43,213 nt of DNA from Candidatus Buchananbacteria bacterium RIFCSPHIGHO2_02_FULL_39_17. Its GTDB lineage: Bacteria; Patescibacteriota; Patescibacteriia; Buchananbacterales; UBA6539. Where the stretch lies: positions 1-43,213 of the forward strand of contig MHII01000010.1 of the NCBI GenBank assembly GCA_001817425.1. The letters are read 5' to 3'. Below are positions 14,809-22,847 of the stretch, one piece after another (within the stretch, counting starts at the first letter, position 1; each line of letters opens with the position of its first letter). The notes beneath the pieces were generated by a model that saw nothing but the letters and a program-made list of their open reading frames with translations, had not been told where the DNA came from and did not search any database. Both the position numbers and the translations under genes were made by a program.

Positions 14809-15475
14809 ATAATAATTTAAACTTATTAATCTCCAAACTAAACTTATAACCCAAATAATTTGCGGCTAACCGGCAAAAAGTCATGCGCTCGGTAAAAATC
14901 TCAAAATATTCCAAGGGGGCAGAAAATTTCGTGTCTAACTTTAAACGCAAAATAATAAATTTACTTTTAGGATCAACGATTAAATCATTGTCTATAATGG
15001 CATAATTAACGCGGTCATGAATGTCTTTCTTAAAATTAGTGCCCCTGACGTTTTTGACTCGCGAACGGTGGACATCAGATTTATCCGCTAAAATTAAAAC
15101 CGCCGTCACTTTATTAACAATTTTCAAATCGTCTTTGTCATGGCTGACAATCGCTTGAGCAATTGTGGAAACATCATTAGGATTATCAGCCTCATTTAAA
15201 AAAACTTGGCTAAAAAGCAAAGCCGCCCAATAATGATGCTGTTCCCGACCTAAAAAATTGCCCATATCGTGGCAGTAAGCAGCTATCCCGGCTAATTCCT
15301 GTTCATGAGCATTCATCCCAATTTTTTTTGAAATACTTTTCGCCCGATCAGAAGCAATGTTGACATGGCGAAAACCGTGATCAGTAAAACCCAAAGAATC
15401 TAAATAAATTTCGGTTTGGTGGATAAACTCTTTAATTTTTGAATTTTTTTTAACAATGTCTAAAGCTAATTTCAT
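14807..15475 (-). CDS. HD-domain phosphohydrolase
   Basis: A 222-residue protein with the metal-binding HD signature: H37 in GFRHV, H69-D70 in YCHDMGN, H80/81 in REQHH and a later Asp in LILADKSD. These are the H...HD...H...D ligands of HD phosphohydrolases. Substrate unknown; candidates are nucleotides or cyclic dinucleotides. Residues 95-125 carry the helical SHDKDD segment common in the family. It is followed downstream by the wHTH-like gene and preceded by a second HD gene. Confidence 0.85.
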   Translation of the reverse strand: MKLALDIVKKNSKIKEFIHQTEIYLDSLGFTDHGFRHVNIASDRAKSISKKIGMNAHEQELAGIAAYCHDMGNFLGREQHHYWAALLFSQVFLNEADNPNDVSTIAQAIVSHDKDDLKIVNKVTAVLILADKSDVHRSRVKNVRGTNFKKDIHDRVNYAIIDNDLIVDPKSKFIILRLKLDTKFSAPLEYFEIFTERMTFCRLAANYLGYKFSLEINKFKLL

Positions 15476-15537
15476 AGGTTAGGAGTTAGCTCGCTAGAGG
15501 CGAGTCTGCCTACGGTGGAGAATTAGGCAGTCGGATT

Positions 15538-16125
15538 TTAATCTTTCTTTTTAGAGATCCGCCATTCGCTGTTTTTGTCCGAAAACCACCAGTTATCTGA
15601 CGGGGTTTTAATAATAATTTCGGCTAGTTTTTGGGCCGCCTCGGTTTGGAGGCGTTTGATGACTGACGGAATCCAACTCTCGGCTCGGCTGTTGCCGGTA
15701 TCAACTTGTTCTTTTAATGACATAATCCATTCCAACTGATCCGCGTCTTTAGCGAGTTTGGCCTCCAAGGTTTCTTTGGCATTATATTCGTTAACGATGG
15801 CAATCAGTTCTTCACCGAAAGGCAAAGTCTTTGACAAATCAGACAAGGCTTGGCTTTCATCCGCTTTCGCGTATTTTTGATGAACATAATTTAAGTCTGA
15901 AGTTCTGGCTTCAGCCAAATCATGAAAAAGACACATTTTTATGACTTTCACCTGGCTGGCCTGCGGCGCCATCGTTGATAAAACATAGCCAATAAAAATT
16001 ACCCGATGAATATGTTCCGCCACGCTTTGATTGCCGCTGCCTAAAAAGTAAAAACCGCTGCGCGGCGTTTTAGCCAGAATCCCAACTTCAAACAAAAAAT
16101 TAACAATTGATGCTAAATCCTTCAT
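15538..16125 (-). CDS. HD-domain 5'-nucleotidase-like (YfbR/HDDC2 type)
   Basis: A 195-residue HD protein. NQSVAEHIHRV supplies the first metal His and VIKMCLFHDLAEARTSDL the HD pair and the following acidic residues, as in YfbR/HDDC2 deoxynucleoside 5'-monophosphatases. A later KDADQLEWIMSLKEQ gives the last Asp. I chose the ATG at 16125 (MKDLASIVNFLFEVG), where family similarity begins. An upstream ATG at 16167 would add 14 residues coded by a palindromic element and lies inside one of its hairpins. Confidence 0.82.
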   Translation of the reverse strand: MKDLASIVNFLFEVGILAKTPRSGFYFLGSGNQSVAEHIHRVIFIGYVLSTMAPQASQVKVIKMCLFHDLAEARTSDLNYVHQKYAKADESQALSDLSKTLPFGEELIAIVNEYNAKETLEAKLAKDADQLEWIMSLKEQVDTGNSRAESWIPSVIKRLQTEAAQKLAEIIIKTPSDNWWFSDKNSEWRISKKKD

Positions 16126-16137
16126 TGATTTGCCAAG

Positions 16138-16202
16138 CCCCGTTAGAAGTCCGATGCGCTTGCGCATCGGCAGTCGCCTAAGGCGACTTACTTCTAACGG
16201 GG
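16138..16202. repeat. Perfect three-way-junction palindrome over the aspS stop codon
   Basis: The outer arms CCCCGTTAGAAGT (16138-16150) and ACTTCTAACGGGG (16190-16202) pair perfectly over 13 bp. Inside are two perfect hairpins, CCGATGCGC-tt-GCGCATCGG and AGTCGCC-taa-GGCGACT, side by side. The right arm contains the aspS stop codon, so it may also act in termination or as a 3' structure. Confidence 0.88.
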
Positions 16203-17594
16203 TAAATCTTCTTTTTTGATTTCAATGTGAGCTTCTTTTAATTGCTCTTCATTAATTAAAGACGGAGCCTCCATCATTAAATCCCGATTATCTCCAGTTT
16301 TTGAGAAAGGAATAACCTCGCGGATATTTGGTTCATTCTGCAAAATGGCCACAATTCGGTCAAGGCCGCCAGCAATACCGCCATGGGGCGGCGCGCCAAA
16401 TTCAAAAGCATTAAGCATATGGCCAAAGCGCCGCCCAATTTCCTCTTCGGTCAAACCCAAAATATCAAAAACTTTTTTTTGAATGTCGCGCTGATGGATT
16501 CTGATTGAACCGCCAAAAATCTCAAAGCCGTTTAAAGCCAAATCATAAGCATAGGCCCGCCATTTCAAGGGGTCATGCGGATATTTTTTCATATCCTTGG
16601 GGTTGGGCGTGGTAAAGGGATGATGAACCGCCACCAGCTTTTTTTCGGTTTCTGAATTTTCAAACATTGGGATATCAACGATCCAACAAAAAGCCAACTC
16701 CTCCGGGTTATTTTTATCAACCCGCAAGTCCGGCTTATCGGTCTGGTACTTTACCATTGACTCTTGATAAGTCAGCTGGGGAAAAGGCATCTGGCTAATT
16801 TTTTTGTTCGGATAAAGTTTCTCAACCAACTTAATCATCAACTTTTCCACTAAAGAAAAAATATCTTTGGGGTTAACAAAGCTCATTTCCACATCAATTT
16901 GGGTAAATTCCGCCTGGCGATCCCCTCTTTGGTCTTCATCCCGAAAGCATCTCGCAATCTGAAAATATTTCTCCAAGCCGGCGACTATTAATAATTGCTT
17001 GAACTGCTGGGGCGATTGGGGCAAGACGTAAAATTTCCCCGGCCAAAGCCGCGCCGGCACGATAAATTCGCGCGCCCCTTCCGGCGTGCCTTTGGTTAAA
17101 ATCGGCGTTTCAATTTCCAAAAAACCAAGTTTGTCAAAATAGTCTCGGACAAATTTAATAATTTTATGGCGCATCACTAAATTGTTTTTCGGCCGGCTAC
17201 GGCGCAAATCCAAATAACGATACTTCATCCGAATCTCTTCGCCCGGCTCCTGGATGCTTTCAATCTCAAATGGCGGTGTTTTCGCCGGATTTAAAATTTC
17301 TAATTTTTCTGCTGATAACTCAATCGTGCCCGTACTGATTTTAGGATTAATTAAATTAGCCGGCCGCTCTTTAACCACACCGCTGATCATAATGACATAT
17401 TCGGAACGCAAAGTACCAGCTAGCTGATGGGTTTTTTCTTGGTCTGGGCTAAAAACGACTTGCAAAAGCCCTGACCGGTCGCGCAAGTCAATAAAGATTA
17501 ATTTACCATGATCCCGCCGGGCATGGACCCAGCCAGAAACTGTCACTTTTTTACCTACTTTTTTGACGACTTGATTAATAGCAATTCGCTTCAT
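16194..17594 (-). CDS. aspS: Aspartyl-tRNA synthetase lacking the GAD domain
   Basis: A 466-residue bacterial-type AspRS charging tRNA-Asp with Asp. It has an OB-fold anticodon domain (GWVHARRDHGKLIFIDLRDRSG), class II motif 2 (CFRDEDQRGDRQAEFTQID, about 216-234) and motif 3 (GGIAGGLDRIVAIL). GTPEGAREF (169-177) is the aspartate-site loop of bacterial enzymes. The roughly 120-residue GAD insertion is missing: the protein passes directly from QTDKPDLR to FCWIVDIPMFE. Other bacterial AspRS are near 590 residues. A possible promoter with TATAAT at 17627-17632 precedes it. Whether it also charges tRNA-Asn cannot be judged. Confidence 0.92.
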   Translation of the reverse strand: MKRIAINQVVKKVGKKVTVSGWVHARRDHGKLIFIDLRDRSGLLQVVFSPDQEKTHQLAGTLRSEYVIMISGVVKERPANLINPKISTGTIELSAEKLEILNPAKTPPFEIESIQEPGEEIRMKYRYLDLRRSRPKNNLVMRHKIIKFVRDYFDKLGFLEIETPILTKGTPEGAREFIVPARLWPGKFYVLPQSPQQFKQLLIVAGLEKYFQIARCFRDEDQRGDRQAEFTQIDVEMSFVNPKDIFSLVEKLMIKLVEKLYPNKKISQMPFPQLTYQESMVKYQTDKPDLRVDKNNPEELAFCWIVDIPMFENSETEKKLVAVHHPFTTPNPKDMKKYPHDPLKWRAYAYDLALNGFEIFGGSIRIHQRDIQKKVFDILGLTEEEIGRRFGHMLNAFEFGAPPHGGIAGGLDRIVAILQNEPNIREVIPFSKTGDNRDLMMEAPSLINEEQLKEAHIEIKKEDLPR

Positions 17595-17659
17595 AATCCT
17601 AAAAATTAAATAATTTTAATGTCTATATTATATAATCTTTCTAATAATTTGAAAAGGGG

Positions 17660-17688
17660 TTGACAAATTCTAAATTCTACGGTAAGAT
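17660..17688 (+). promoter_or_regulatory. Promoter TTGACA-N17-TAAGAT
   Basis: TTGACA (17660-17665), 17 bases, TAAGAT (17683-17688), reading into the small gene at 17739. Confidence 0.8.
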
Positions 17689-17738
17689 AAAAATCTCAAA
17701 TTGGAGTTCTTTTTAGTTTACCGAAAGGAGGGAAATCA

Positions 17739-18005
17739 GTGAACGCTCAAGTAGAAGAGGCCACTGGAGCTGCCGAAAATCGAGTGCATCGACTTTTTGA
17801 AGCAGCGGAAAGGAACGGCGGACCCTATGAAATCTGCGAACAAGAAACGTTCCAAGCGCTGCTACGGGAAGAAGGATGCAAGATTGGTACCATTGTCAAT
17901 ATCCCTCACGGGGATAAGGGATACAAGACCCAATGTTCTTCCAAACCAAATGGGTCTTCTCTTCACTTCTTTATTTTCACGCCAGAACCAGTTGACTGGC
18001 AGTGA
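17739..18005 (+). CDS. Unrecognised 88-residue protein
   Basis: Starts at GTG with an AAAGGAGGG ribosome site seven bases upstream, the strongest in the window. The N-terminal half (EEATGAAENRVHRLFEAAERNGGPYEICEQETFQALLREEG) is helical and acidic; the second half (GTIVNIPHGDKGYKTQC...LHFFIFTPEPVDW) is probably beta-rich. No family recognised. It is a single-gene unit with its own promoter and terminator, convergent with the pyrBI fusion and opposite to aspS. Its composition appears more GC-rich than the neighbours. Confidence 0.7.
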   Translation: MNAQVEEATGAAENRVHRLFEAAERNGGPYEICEQETFQALLREEGCKIGTIVNIPHGDKGYKTQCSSKPNGSSLHFFIFTPEPVDWQ

Positions 18006-18029
18006 AAAAAGAAGCAAATCACCACCAAC

Positions 18030-18066
18030 GGAGGCTGGGTCACAAAGACTTTTCAGCCTCCATTTT
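18030..18066 (+). terminator. Rho-independent terminator
   Basis: GGAGGCTG (18030-18037) pairs with CAGCCTCC (18054-18061), followed by ATTTTATTT. It ends the 17739 transcript. Confidence 0.85.
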
Positions 18067-18122
18067 ATTTATAACAAAATTAAAAAAAGGCCGATTTTGT
18101 GATATCAAAAAAAACAACAAAT

Positions 18123-18150
18123 AAAAAACCGTAACGGATAACCGCTACGG
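18123..18150 (-). terminator. Terminator after the pyrBI fusion
   Basis: On the minus strand CCGTAgCGG-TTAT-CCGtTACGG is followed by six T. It stands 12 bases past the pyrBI stop codon. Confidence 0.85.
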
Positions 18151-18161
18151 TCGAACTTTAC

Positions 18162-19898
18162 CTAAAAACCAATCAAAGAACCAAAAGTATGCCGCACCAC
18201 TCGTTCGGCATGGTATTGATGCTGACAAAAAGCGCATTCCAGCCAGACAGTTGAACCAGCTTGACCGTTAACCCAAAAAAACGTCTTGGCTAATGGCTCG
18301 GTTTCAGAGTTAGTAATACAATGTATATTAGGGCATTTGAAAATCTCATCAACTGCCCTTGGCAGTGAAGGACAGATTTTAAGATAGCCATCCCTGCCCT
18401 CTGCTTCCAACTCCGGATAAGCCAGACTTAATCTAATCTCCGGTGAAACCAAAATCCAGATACCAGCCAATTGAGGCAAAACGCGAAGATTGGGATACCA
18501 TAACTCACCTTTTGTCCCCAAAGTTTCTGAACGGAACTCCTCGCCAATTAAACGCCTATGGCCTTTACTCCAGCCGAATTGATCATTAATCGTTCTAACC
18601 ACCCCGACAAGTTCTGGCCGAACGGCATTAATCACCACCCCATTTCGAAGAATCATTGAGACCGCTTCCGTGTCAGCGGCATACCGAGTTTCTAATTCAG
18701 CATGCTTATTTGCCAACTTCATGGTTTTAATAATGTTTTGACCAGGCACGAACTCAACAGGCGGAATATTCAAAAGCGTTGCCTCTGAATGAAAGCGGTT
18801 ATTGTAACAACGCCAAATAACTTCCTGACGAATATACCGGCCCATCGATGACTGCATCTTAGCAATCACCTTAGGGTGATTTCTTAGTTCAGCTGGTATG
18901 GTTGGTGTCATTTCGTCATATGGCTTAGCATCCATCACTTCACCACCAAAATTGTCCAAAAAATCTTGGGACAGCCTGTAAGGGGCAATAATCCGCCGCA
19001 CCTCATCGGCTTGTTCCTGAATATGTTTAGGCAATCGCTCAACCTGAACACGAATGAAGTAAGCAATGTTTGCCTTGATCGCATCATTTAAATCAGAGCT
19101 AATTTGAGCGCGTTCGCCTAAAAAGTCAAGACACCACTGCTCAACTTGAAAATCAACGGGTTTGCTTGGCGCAATGAAGATAAATTTGATGTCAAACCAC
19201 CGCCCCGCATTAATCCAAGTATGGGTGACTCGGCTTTCATGCAAACCGCCAATAAAAGCAACTGTCAGATTGTCTAATGCCTCGGTGATAATTTTGTCCA
19301 AAAAATCATCAGCATCGCCTCGGGCAAAGACCTCTTCTAAAATCCGGATTGTTTCCGAATTTTTCCAACGAATTGTTAACCGGCGGCAGACAATGGTCAT
19401 CACGTCCAACATAAATTGAGTTGGGTGTTCGCGCGTCCCCTCGCCACAACTGATAAAAGAAAGTTCTCTACTTACCCATTGATAGTCGTTAACGGTTTCT
19501 AAGACTCTGGCTAAGTGCAGCATCAAGCCTTCAACGCCAAAACGACCGGCAATAACATGAACGCCGTGCTCTTGCATGGTTTCAACAGTTTCCCAGTAAG
19601 ACTCACCCTTTTTTAAGGAAAGAGAACTGGGATCAATATATCTGACCCGAAAGCCAATGTCTTCACCAGCCGCGCCAGTCGACAAAATCGTACGCGAACT
19701 GTTTTCACCGCCGAACACGTCCAGGCCGGGCTTCTGCCCGTTGGGCAGTAAACCAACCTTTAATTCAGGTCGAACTGGCTCATTTTTCAAATCGGCGAGA
19801 AGGCGGCGTAATCCACCTCTGACATAATCACAAACTTCTTGGCGTGCCGCTTCTCGTTCTGGCCCTAAGTACCTAACTCCCAACAAATGCTTTCTCAT
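18162..19898 (-). CDS. pyrB: Fused aspartate carbamoyltransferase, catalytic PyrB plus regulatory PyrI
   Basis: A 578-residue protein. Residues 50-350 follow the E. coli PyrB chain: ENSSRT (65-70, for STRT), SLKKGES (94-100), R119, EHPTQFMLD (157-165), R223 in SRVTHT and YFIRVQVERL (290-299, for RVQKERL). Residues about 410-578 follow PyrI: NGVVINAVRPELVG, then a zinc site C502-x4-C507 and C535-x2-C538 (KCPNIHCITN and LECAFC). The enzyme makes carbamoyl-aspartate, the first committed step of pyrimidine synthesis. A PyrB-PyrI fusion is known in Thermotoga. Oddity: the HPLPR active-site loop reads DAKPYDE (about 333-339). A GAGGAG ribosome site fits the ATG. No other pyr gene is nearby. It has its own promoter, leader hairpins and terminator. 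Confidence 0.85.
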   Translation of the reverse strand: MRKHLLGVRYLGPEREAARQEVCDYVRGGLRRLLADLKNEPVRPELKVGLLPNGQKPGLDVFGGENSSRTILSTGAAGEDIGFRVRYIDPSSLSLKKGESYWETVETMQEHGVHVIAGRFGVEGLMLHLARVLETVNDYQWVSRELSFISCGEGTREHPTQFMLDVMTIVCRRLTIRWKNSETIRILEEVFARGDADDFLDKIITEALDNLTVAFIGGLHESRVTHTWINAGRWFDIKFIFIAPSKPVDFQVEQWCLDFLGERAQISSDLNDAIKANIAYFIRVQVERLPKHIQEQADEVRRIIAPYRLSQDFLDNFGGEVMDAKPYDEMTPTIPAELRNHPKVIAKMQSSMGRYIRQEVIWRCYNNRFHSEATLLNIPPVEFVPGQNIIKTMKLANKHAELETRYAADTEAVSMILRNGVVINAVRPELVGVVRTINDQFGWSKGHRRLIGEEFRSETLGTKGELWYPNLRVLPQLAGIWILVSPEIRLSLAYPELEAEGRDGYLKICPSLPRAVDEIFKCPNIHCITNSETEPLAKTFFWVNGQAGSTVWLECAFCQHQYHAERVVRHTFGSLIGF

Positions 19899-19942
19899 CT
19901 CTACTGCTCCTCTTTTCCTAATTTCCGCATATTATCTAGGCA

Positions 19943-19996
19943 CAAAAAAATAACGGCCTTTTGCCGTTTTTTCACAGGTTGTCAAAGAAACAACCC
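19943..19996 (-). terminator. Leader hairpins of pyrBI: possible attenuator
   Basis: The minus-strand transcript first passes GGTTGT...ACAACC (19978-19996), then AACGGC-aaaag-GCCGTT (19952-19968) followed by A and seven T, a typical intrinsic terminator. Since the promoter at 20007-20035 lies upstream of it and pyrBI starts at 19898, readthrough must occur for expression. The terminator could also end the recO transcript. Confidence 0.7.
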
Positions 19997-20006
19997 CCTT
20001 CAACAG

Positions 20007-20035
20007 ATATTAGCATTCCTGATAAATTAAGTCAA
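20007..20035 (-). promoter_or_regulatory. Promoter TTGACT-N17-TAATAT for pyrBI
   Basis: TTGACT (20030-20035) overlaps the last recO codons; after 17 bases TAATAT (20007-20012). Transcription would start near 20000, about 100 bases before the pyrBI ATG. Confidence 0.78.
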
Positions 20036-20587
20036 GGATAATTTTGCCATTAATTTTTCTGACCCCAATTCTGATTCCAGATGATATTTTAAAAAATTGG
20101 CTAACTTAGCGGCATGCTGACTAATCTCGGCTGAAGGCGTAAATCCTAACAGAGAAAGAAGTTTTATCGTAAAGGCTTGTTTCACCATCTGCCACTCCGC
20201 CCAATTAAACTGGTTAATATCTAAAACGTTGAAATATTTAACGAGGAGAAAAAAAATCTTTTCATCCCTAAGACCAATTTTAGTTAACCGATCAATAATT
20301 TCTAAAGCAAAGCTGGCTAAAACAATTTTTTTCAAATCATGACCAATTTTCAAAAAATTTCTTTGAATTTGGGCCGCGGCGATATGGTCGTAATTTCTCC
20401 CAGAGGCAATCATCAAATCAATCACCGCCAAACTCTTGAGTTGGCTATTAAGCTTACTTTGAATTTTTTTTGTCCCTCGGCCCAAAGCTAAAATTTTTCC
20501 TTTTTTTTGAGTGTAAATCGTAAAAATCTGATCGGCTTCACCGCGATCAATTTGTTTTAAGATGATGCCCGGGGTTTGGTAAGTCAT
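20027..20587 (-). CDS. recO: DNA repair protein RecO
   Basis: A 186-residue RecO: TPGIILKQIDRGEADQIFTIYTQKKGKILALGRGTKK is the OB-fold N-terminus, and KLNSQLKSLAVIDLMIASGRNYDHI follows as in the family. It helps load RecA on SSB-coated single-stranded DNA. The protein is short (usual 230-250) and has no cysteine, so the zinc finger of many RecO proteins is missing. Starts at ATG 20587. Confidence 0.87.
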   Translation of the reverse strand: MTYQTPGIILKQIDRGEADQIFTIYTQKKGKILALGRGTKKIQSKLNSQLKSLAVIDLMIASGRNYDHIAAAQIQRNFLKIGHDLKKIVLASFALEIIDRLTKIGLRDEKIFFLLVKYFNVLDINQFNWAEWQMVKQAFTIKLLSLLGFTPSAEISQHAAKLANFLKYHLESELGSEKLMAKLSLT

Positions 20588-20673
20588 AAAAATTTAAAAT
20601 GTAAAAATCAAAATTTAAAATGACAATATAAAATGTTAAAATTGAAAAGTTGCCAAAGGCAAATACCTAAATT

Positions 20674-21120
20674 TTACATTTTTATTTTTACATTTTTCAT
20701 TTTATCTAAGTGACTCTGTAGTATCAGCATTGCCGCCACGGCGTCATCCGGCCCCTTTTTTACCAAATCTCTACGCAAACCATTGGCTAATTTAGTACTT
20801 AAACGCTCGTCTTCTAATTCAACTGGTAAATCAAGATTTTTTTTCAGCCAATTAACAAAATTTAAAACTTCTTTCATCTGCTGATTTTGCAAATCAACTT
20901 GCCGCCAAAAAATTTTTTTACTGCCGTTTTGCATGCTTACCGGCACGCCAACAATAATTTTTTCAATTTGATTTTGTTGGCAAATTAACTCAAGCCGCGC
21001 TTTAATTTGACTTTGATTTTGACCAATCAAAACTTCGAGAGGTAAAGCTAATCTATGGCCTTCGTCAGAAACCGCCAAACCAATTTTTTTCCTCCCGTAA
21101 TCGATACCCAAAATTGACAT
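20674..21120 (-). CDS. ruvX: RuvX/YqgF family RNase H-fold nuclease
   Basis: A 148-residue protein. MSILGIDYGRKKIGLAVSDE gives the first catalytic Asp (D6) in the RNase H fold; KIIVGVPVSMQNG, VELEDERLSTKLA and GPDDAVAAMLILQSHLD carry the other conserved acidic residues. YqgF proteins act in 16S rRNA 5'-end maturation in E. coli and are also called putative Holliday-junction resolvases. I chose the ATG at 21120 because the family starts here; the 18 extra upstream residues come from AT-rich spacer. Confidence 0.9.
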   Translation of the reverse strand: MSILGIDYGRKKIGLAVSDEGHRLALPLEVLIGQNQSQIKARLELICQQNQIEKIIVGVPVSMQNGSKKIFWRQVDLQNQQMKEVLNFVNWLKKNLDLPVELEDERLSTKLANGLRRDLVKKGPDDAVAAMLILQSHLDKMKNVKIKM

Positions 21121-21269
21121 AATTAAATTTTTAATTTTTAAATTCGAATTTTGATTCAATTTTGAATAACCCAATTTTGAAACATTAAGATATTAAGATA
21201 TTGAATCGAAATTAAAAATTCTAAATTCAAATTTTAATCCCTTTAATTAATAAATAAAAACTAAACAAT

Positions 21270-22046
21270 TCAAATTTTAGTCAGTATCTCACAACCATTT
21301 TCTGTTACGACAATAGTGTGTTCAAAATGCGCACATAAACTCCCATCAGCCGTAACAATAGTTAGACCATCAGCCAAAGTTTTCACGTCTGATTCACCAA
21401 TATTAATCATTGGTTCAATCGCCAAAACCATGCCCTCTTTTAATTCAATTACTGGTTGAGACGGCTGATAAAAATTAGGAATCCGCGGCTCTTCATGAAC
21501 CGCATAGCCAACGCCATGACCGACTAATTGGCGCACCACGGAAAAACCTTGACTTTCCACATAATCCTGAATGGCTTTGCCAATATCTGACAAAATATTT
21601 CCGGGTTTTACTTGACTAATACCAATCATTAAGGATTTCTGCGTGACCTTAATTAGTTTTCTGGCGATCGCCGAAATTTGGCCAATCGGAATCGTCACCG
21701 CCAAATCAGTGTAGAATCCGTCTTGAGCCGGATATTTCATCCCAATATCAAGGCTTAAAATATCGCCTTTTTTCAATTGATAATTACTGGCTGGTGTGTG
21801 AACCAACTGTTCATTGACCGAAGCGCAAATAGTGGTGGGAAAAGATTGATCGGCCTCGTGATCCCGATGATTTTTAAAGGCCGGCGCGCCGCCTGCCTCT
21901 AAAATTAATTTTTCGGCTAATTGATCGAGGGCAATGGTTTTGCTGCCCGGTTTTACCGCCTTAATTAATTGTTCTAAAATTAAAGCCAGTTTTTTGCCGC
22001 CTTCAGCTAAAATTTTTATCTCTTCTGGTTTTTTTATGGTAATCAT
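21270..22046 (-). CDS. map: Type I methionine aminopeptidase
   Basis: A 258-residue protease removing the initiator Met. Metal ligands are visible: Asp in SLDIGMKY, Asp in GFYTDLAVT, His in GHGVGYAVHEEP, Glu in AIEPMINIG and Glu in HFEHTIVVTENG. ATG 22046 (MITIKKPEEI) chosen; the frame runs four codons further to a TTG. It follows adk, as in the usual secY-adk-map order. Confidence 0.94.
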   Translation of the reverse strand: MITIKKPEEIKILAEGGKKLALILEQLIKAVKPGSKTIALDQLAEKLILEAGGAPAFKNHRDHEADQSFPTTICASVNEQLVHTPASNYQLKKGDILSLDIGMKYPAQDGFYTDLAVTIPIGQISAIARKLIKVTQKSLMIGISQVKPGNILSDIGKAIQDYVESQGFSVVRQLVGHGVGYAVHEEPRIPNFYQPSQPVIELKEGMVLAIEPMINIGESDVKTLADGLTIVTADGSLCAHFEHTIVVTENGCEILTKI

Positions 22047-22167
22047 AAAATAATTCAAAAGTCAAAAGTCAAAAGTCAAAATTTAGGAATTCGCCTTCGG
22101 CGAATAATTTTAAATTATAAATCTTAATTATATAAAATAATCCCAATTAGCGATTTGCGATTAGCGA

Positions 22168-22800
22168 TTAGCTATTTTGGTGGATAATTTTTTCAATCTG
22201 CTGATAAACTTCTTCAATAGATTTTGATCCGTCAATATGGTATAAAATTCCGTCTTTGAGGTAAGCGGCGAAAATTGGTTCAGTTTCTTGATGATAAATT
22301 GCTAAACGCTTTTTAATCGCTTCAAGTTGGTCATCATCTCGTTTAAATAAGGCATGACCGCAACGGTCACAAACGCCTGTCTTTTTGGGTGGGTTAAAAT
22401 CTAAATGATAGCTTAAGCCGCACTTACAAGCCAAACGACCGCCCAAACGTCTGATGGCCTCCTGATCGATTAATTCAATAACAATGACAAAATCAATTTT
22501 TGTTAATTGATACAAAAAATCAAACTGAACCTGATCTCTCGGATAACCATCTAAAACAAAACCAACCGCGCAATCCGGTTGGTCAATCCGATTTTTGACA
22601 ATTTCGTTCGTTAAATCATCAGACACAAGTTTACCCGCATTAATATAAACGCCAATTTTCTTGCCTAATTCAGTCTGATTTTTAAGATGGTAACGAAAAA
22701 TATCACCAGTTGAAATATAAGGTAAGTGATGTCGGCGCGCAATTAATTCTGCTTGGGTACCCTTGCCTGAACCTTGAGGACCAAAAATAATAATTCTCAT
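22168..22800 (-). CDS. adk: Adenylate kinase with zinc lid
   Basis: A 210-residue kinase interconverting ATP + AMP and 2 ADP. P-loop FGPQGSGKGTQ at the start, AMP-site ISTGDIFR and LDGYPRDQVQ, and a lid with CKCGLSYHLDF...GVCDRCG, four Cys that bind structural zinc. I chose the ATG at 22800 (MRIIIFGPQG); the frame is open nine codons upstream without family similarity. Confidence 0.95.
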   Translation of the reverse strand: MRIIIFGPQGSGKGTQAELIARRHHLPYISTGDIFRYHLKNQTELGKKIGVYINAGKLVSDDLTNEIVKNRIDQPDCAVGFVLDGYPRDQVQFDFLYQLTKIDFVIVIELIDQEAIRRLGGRLACKCGLSYHLDFNPPKKTGVCDRCGHALFKRDDDQLEAIKKRLAIYHQETEPIFAAYLKDGILYHIDGSKSIEEVYQQIEKIIHQNS

Positions 22801-22847
22801 AACCAATAAAGTAAAGTTAAAAAGCAATGCCGCAAAAACTTTTAACT

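Noticed and set aside
17797-18102. Second plus-strand frame overlapping the 17739 gene
   Set aside because: Shifted frame of the same region without its own ribosome site; it runs through the terminator.
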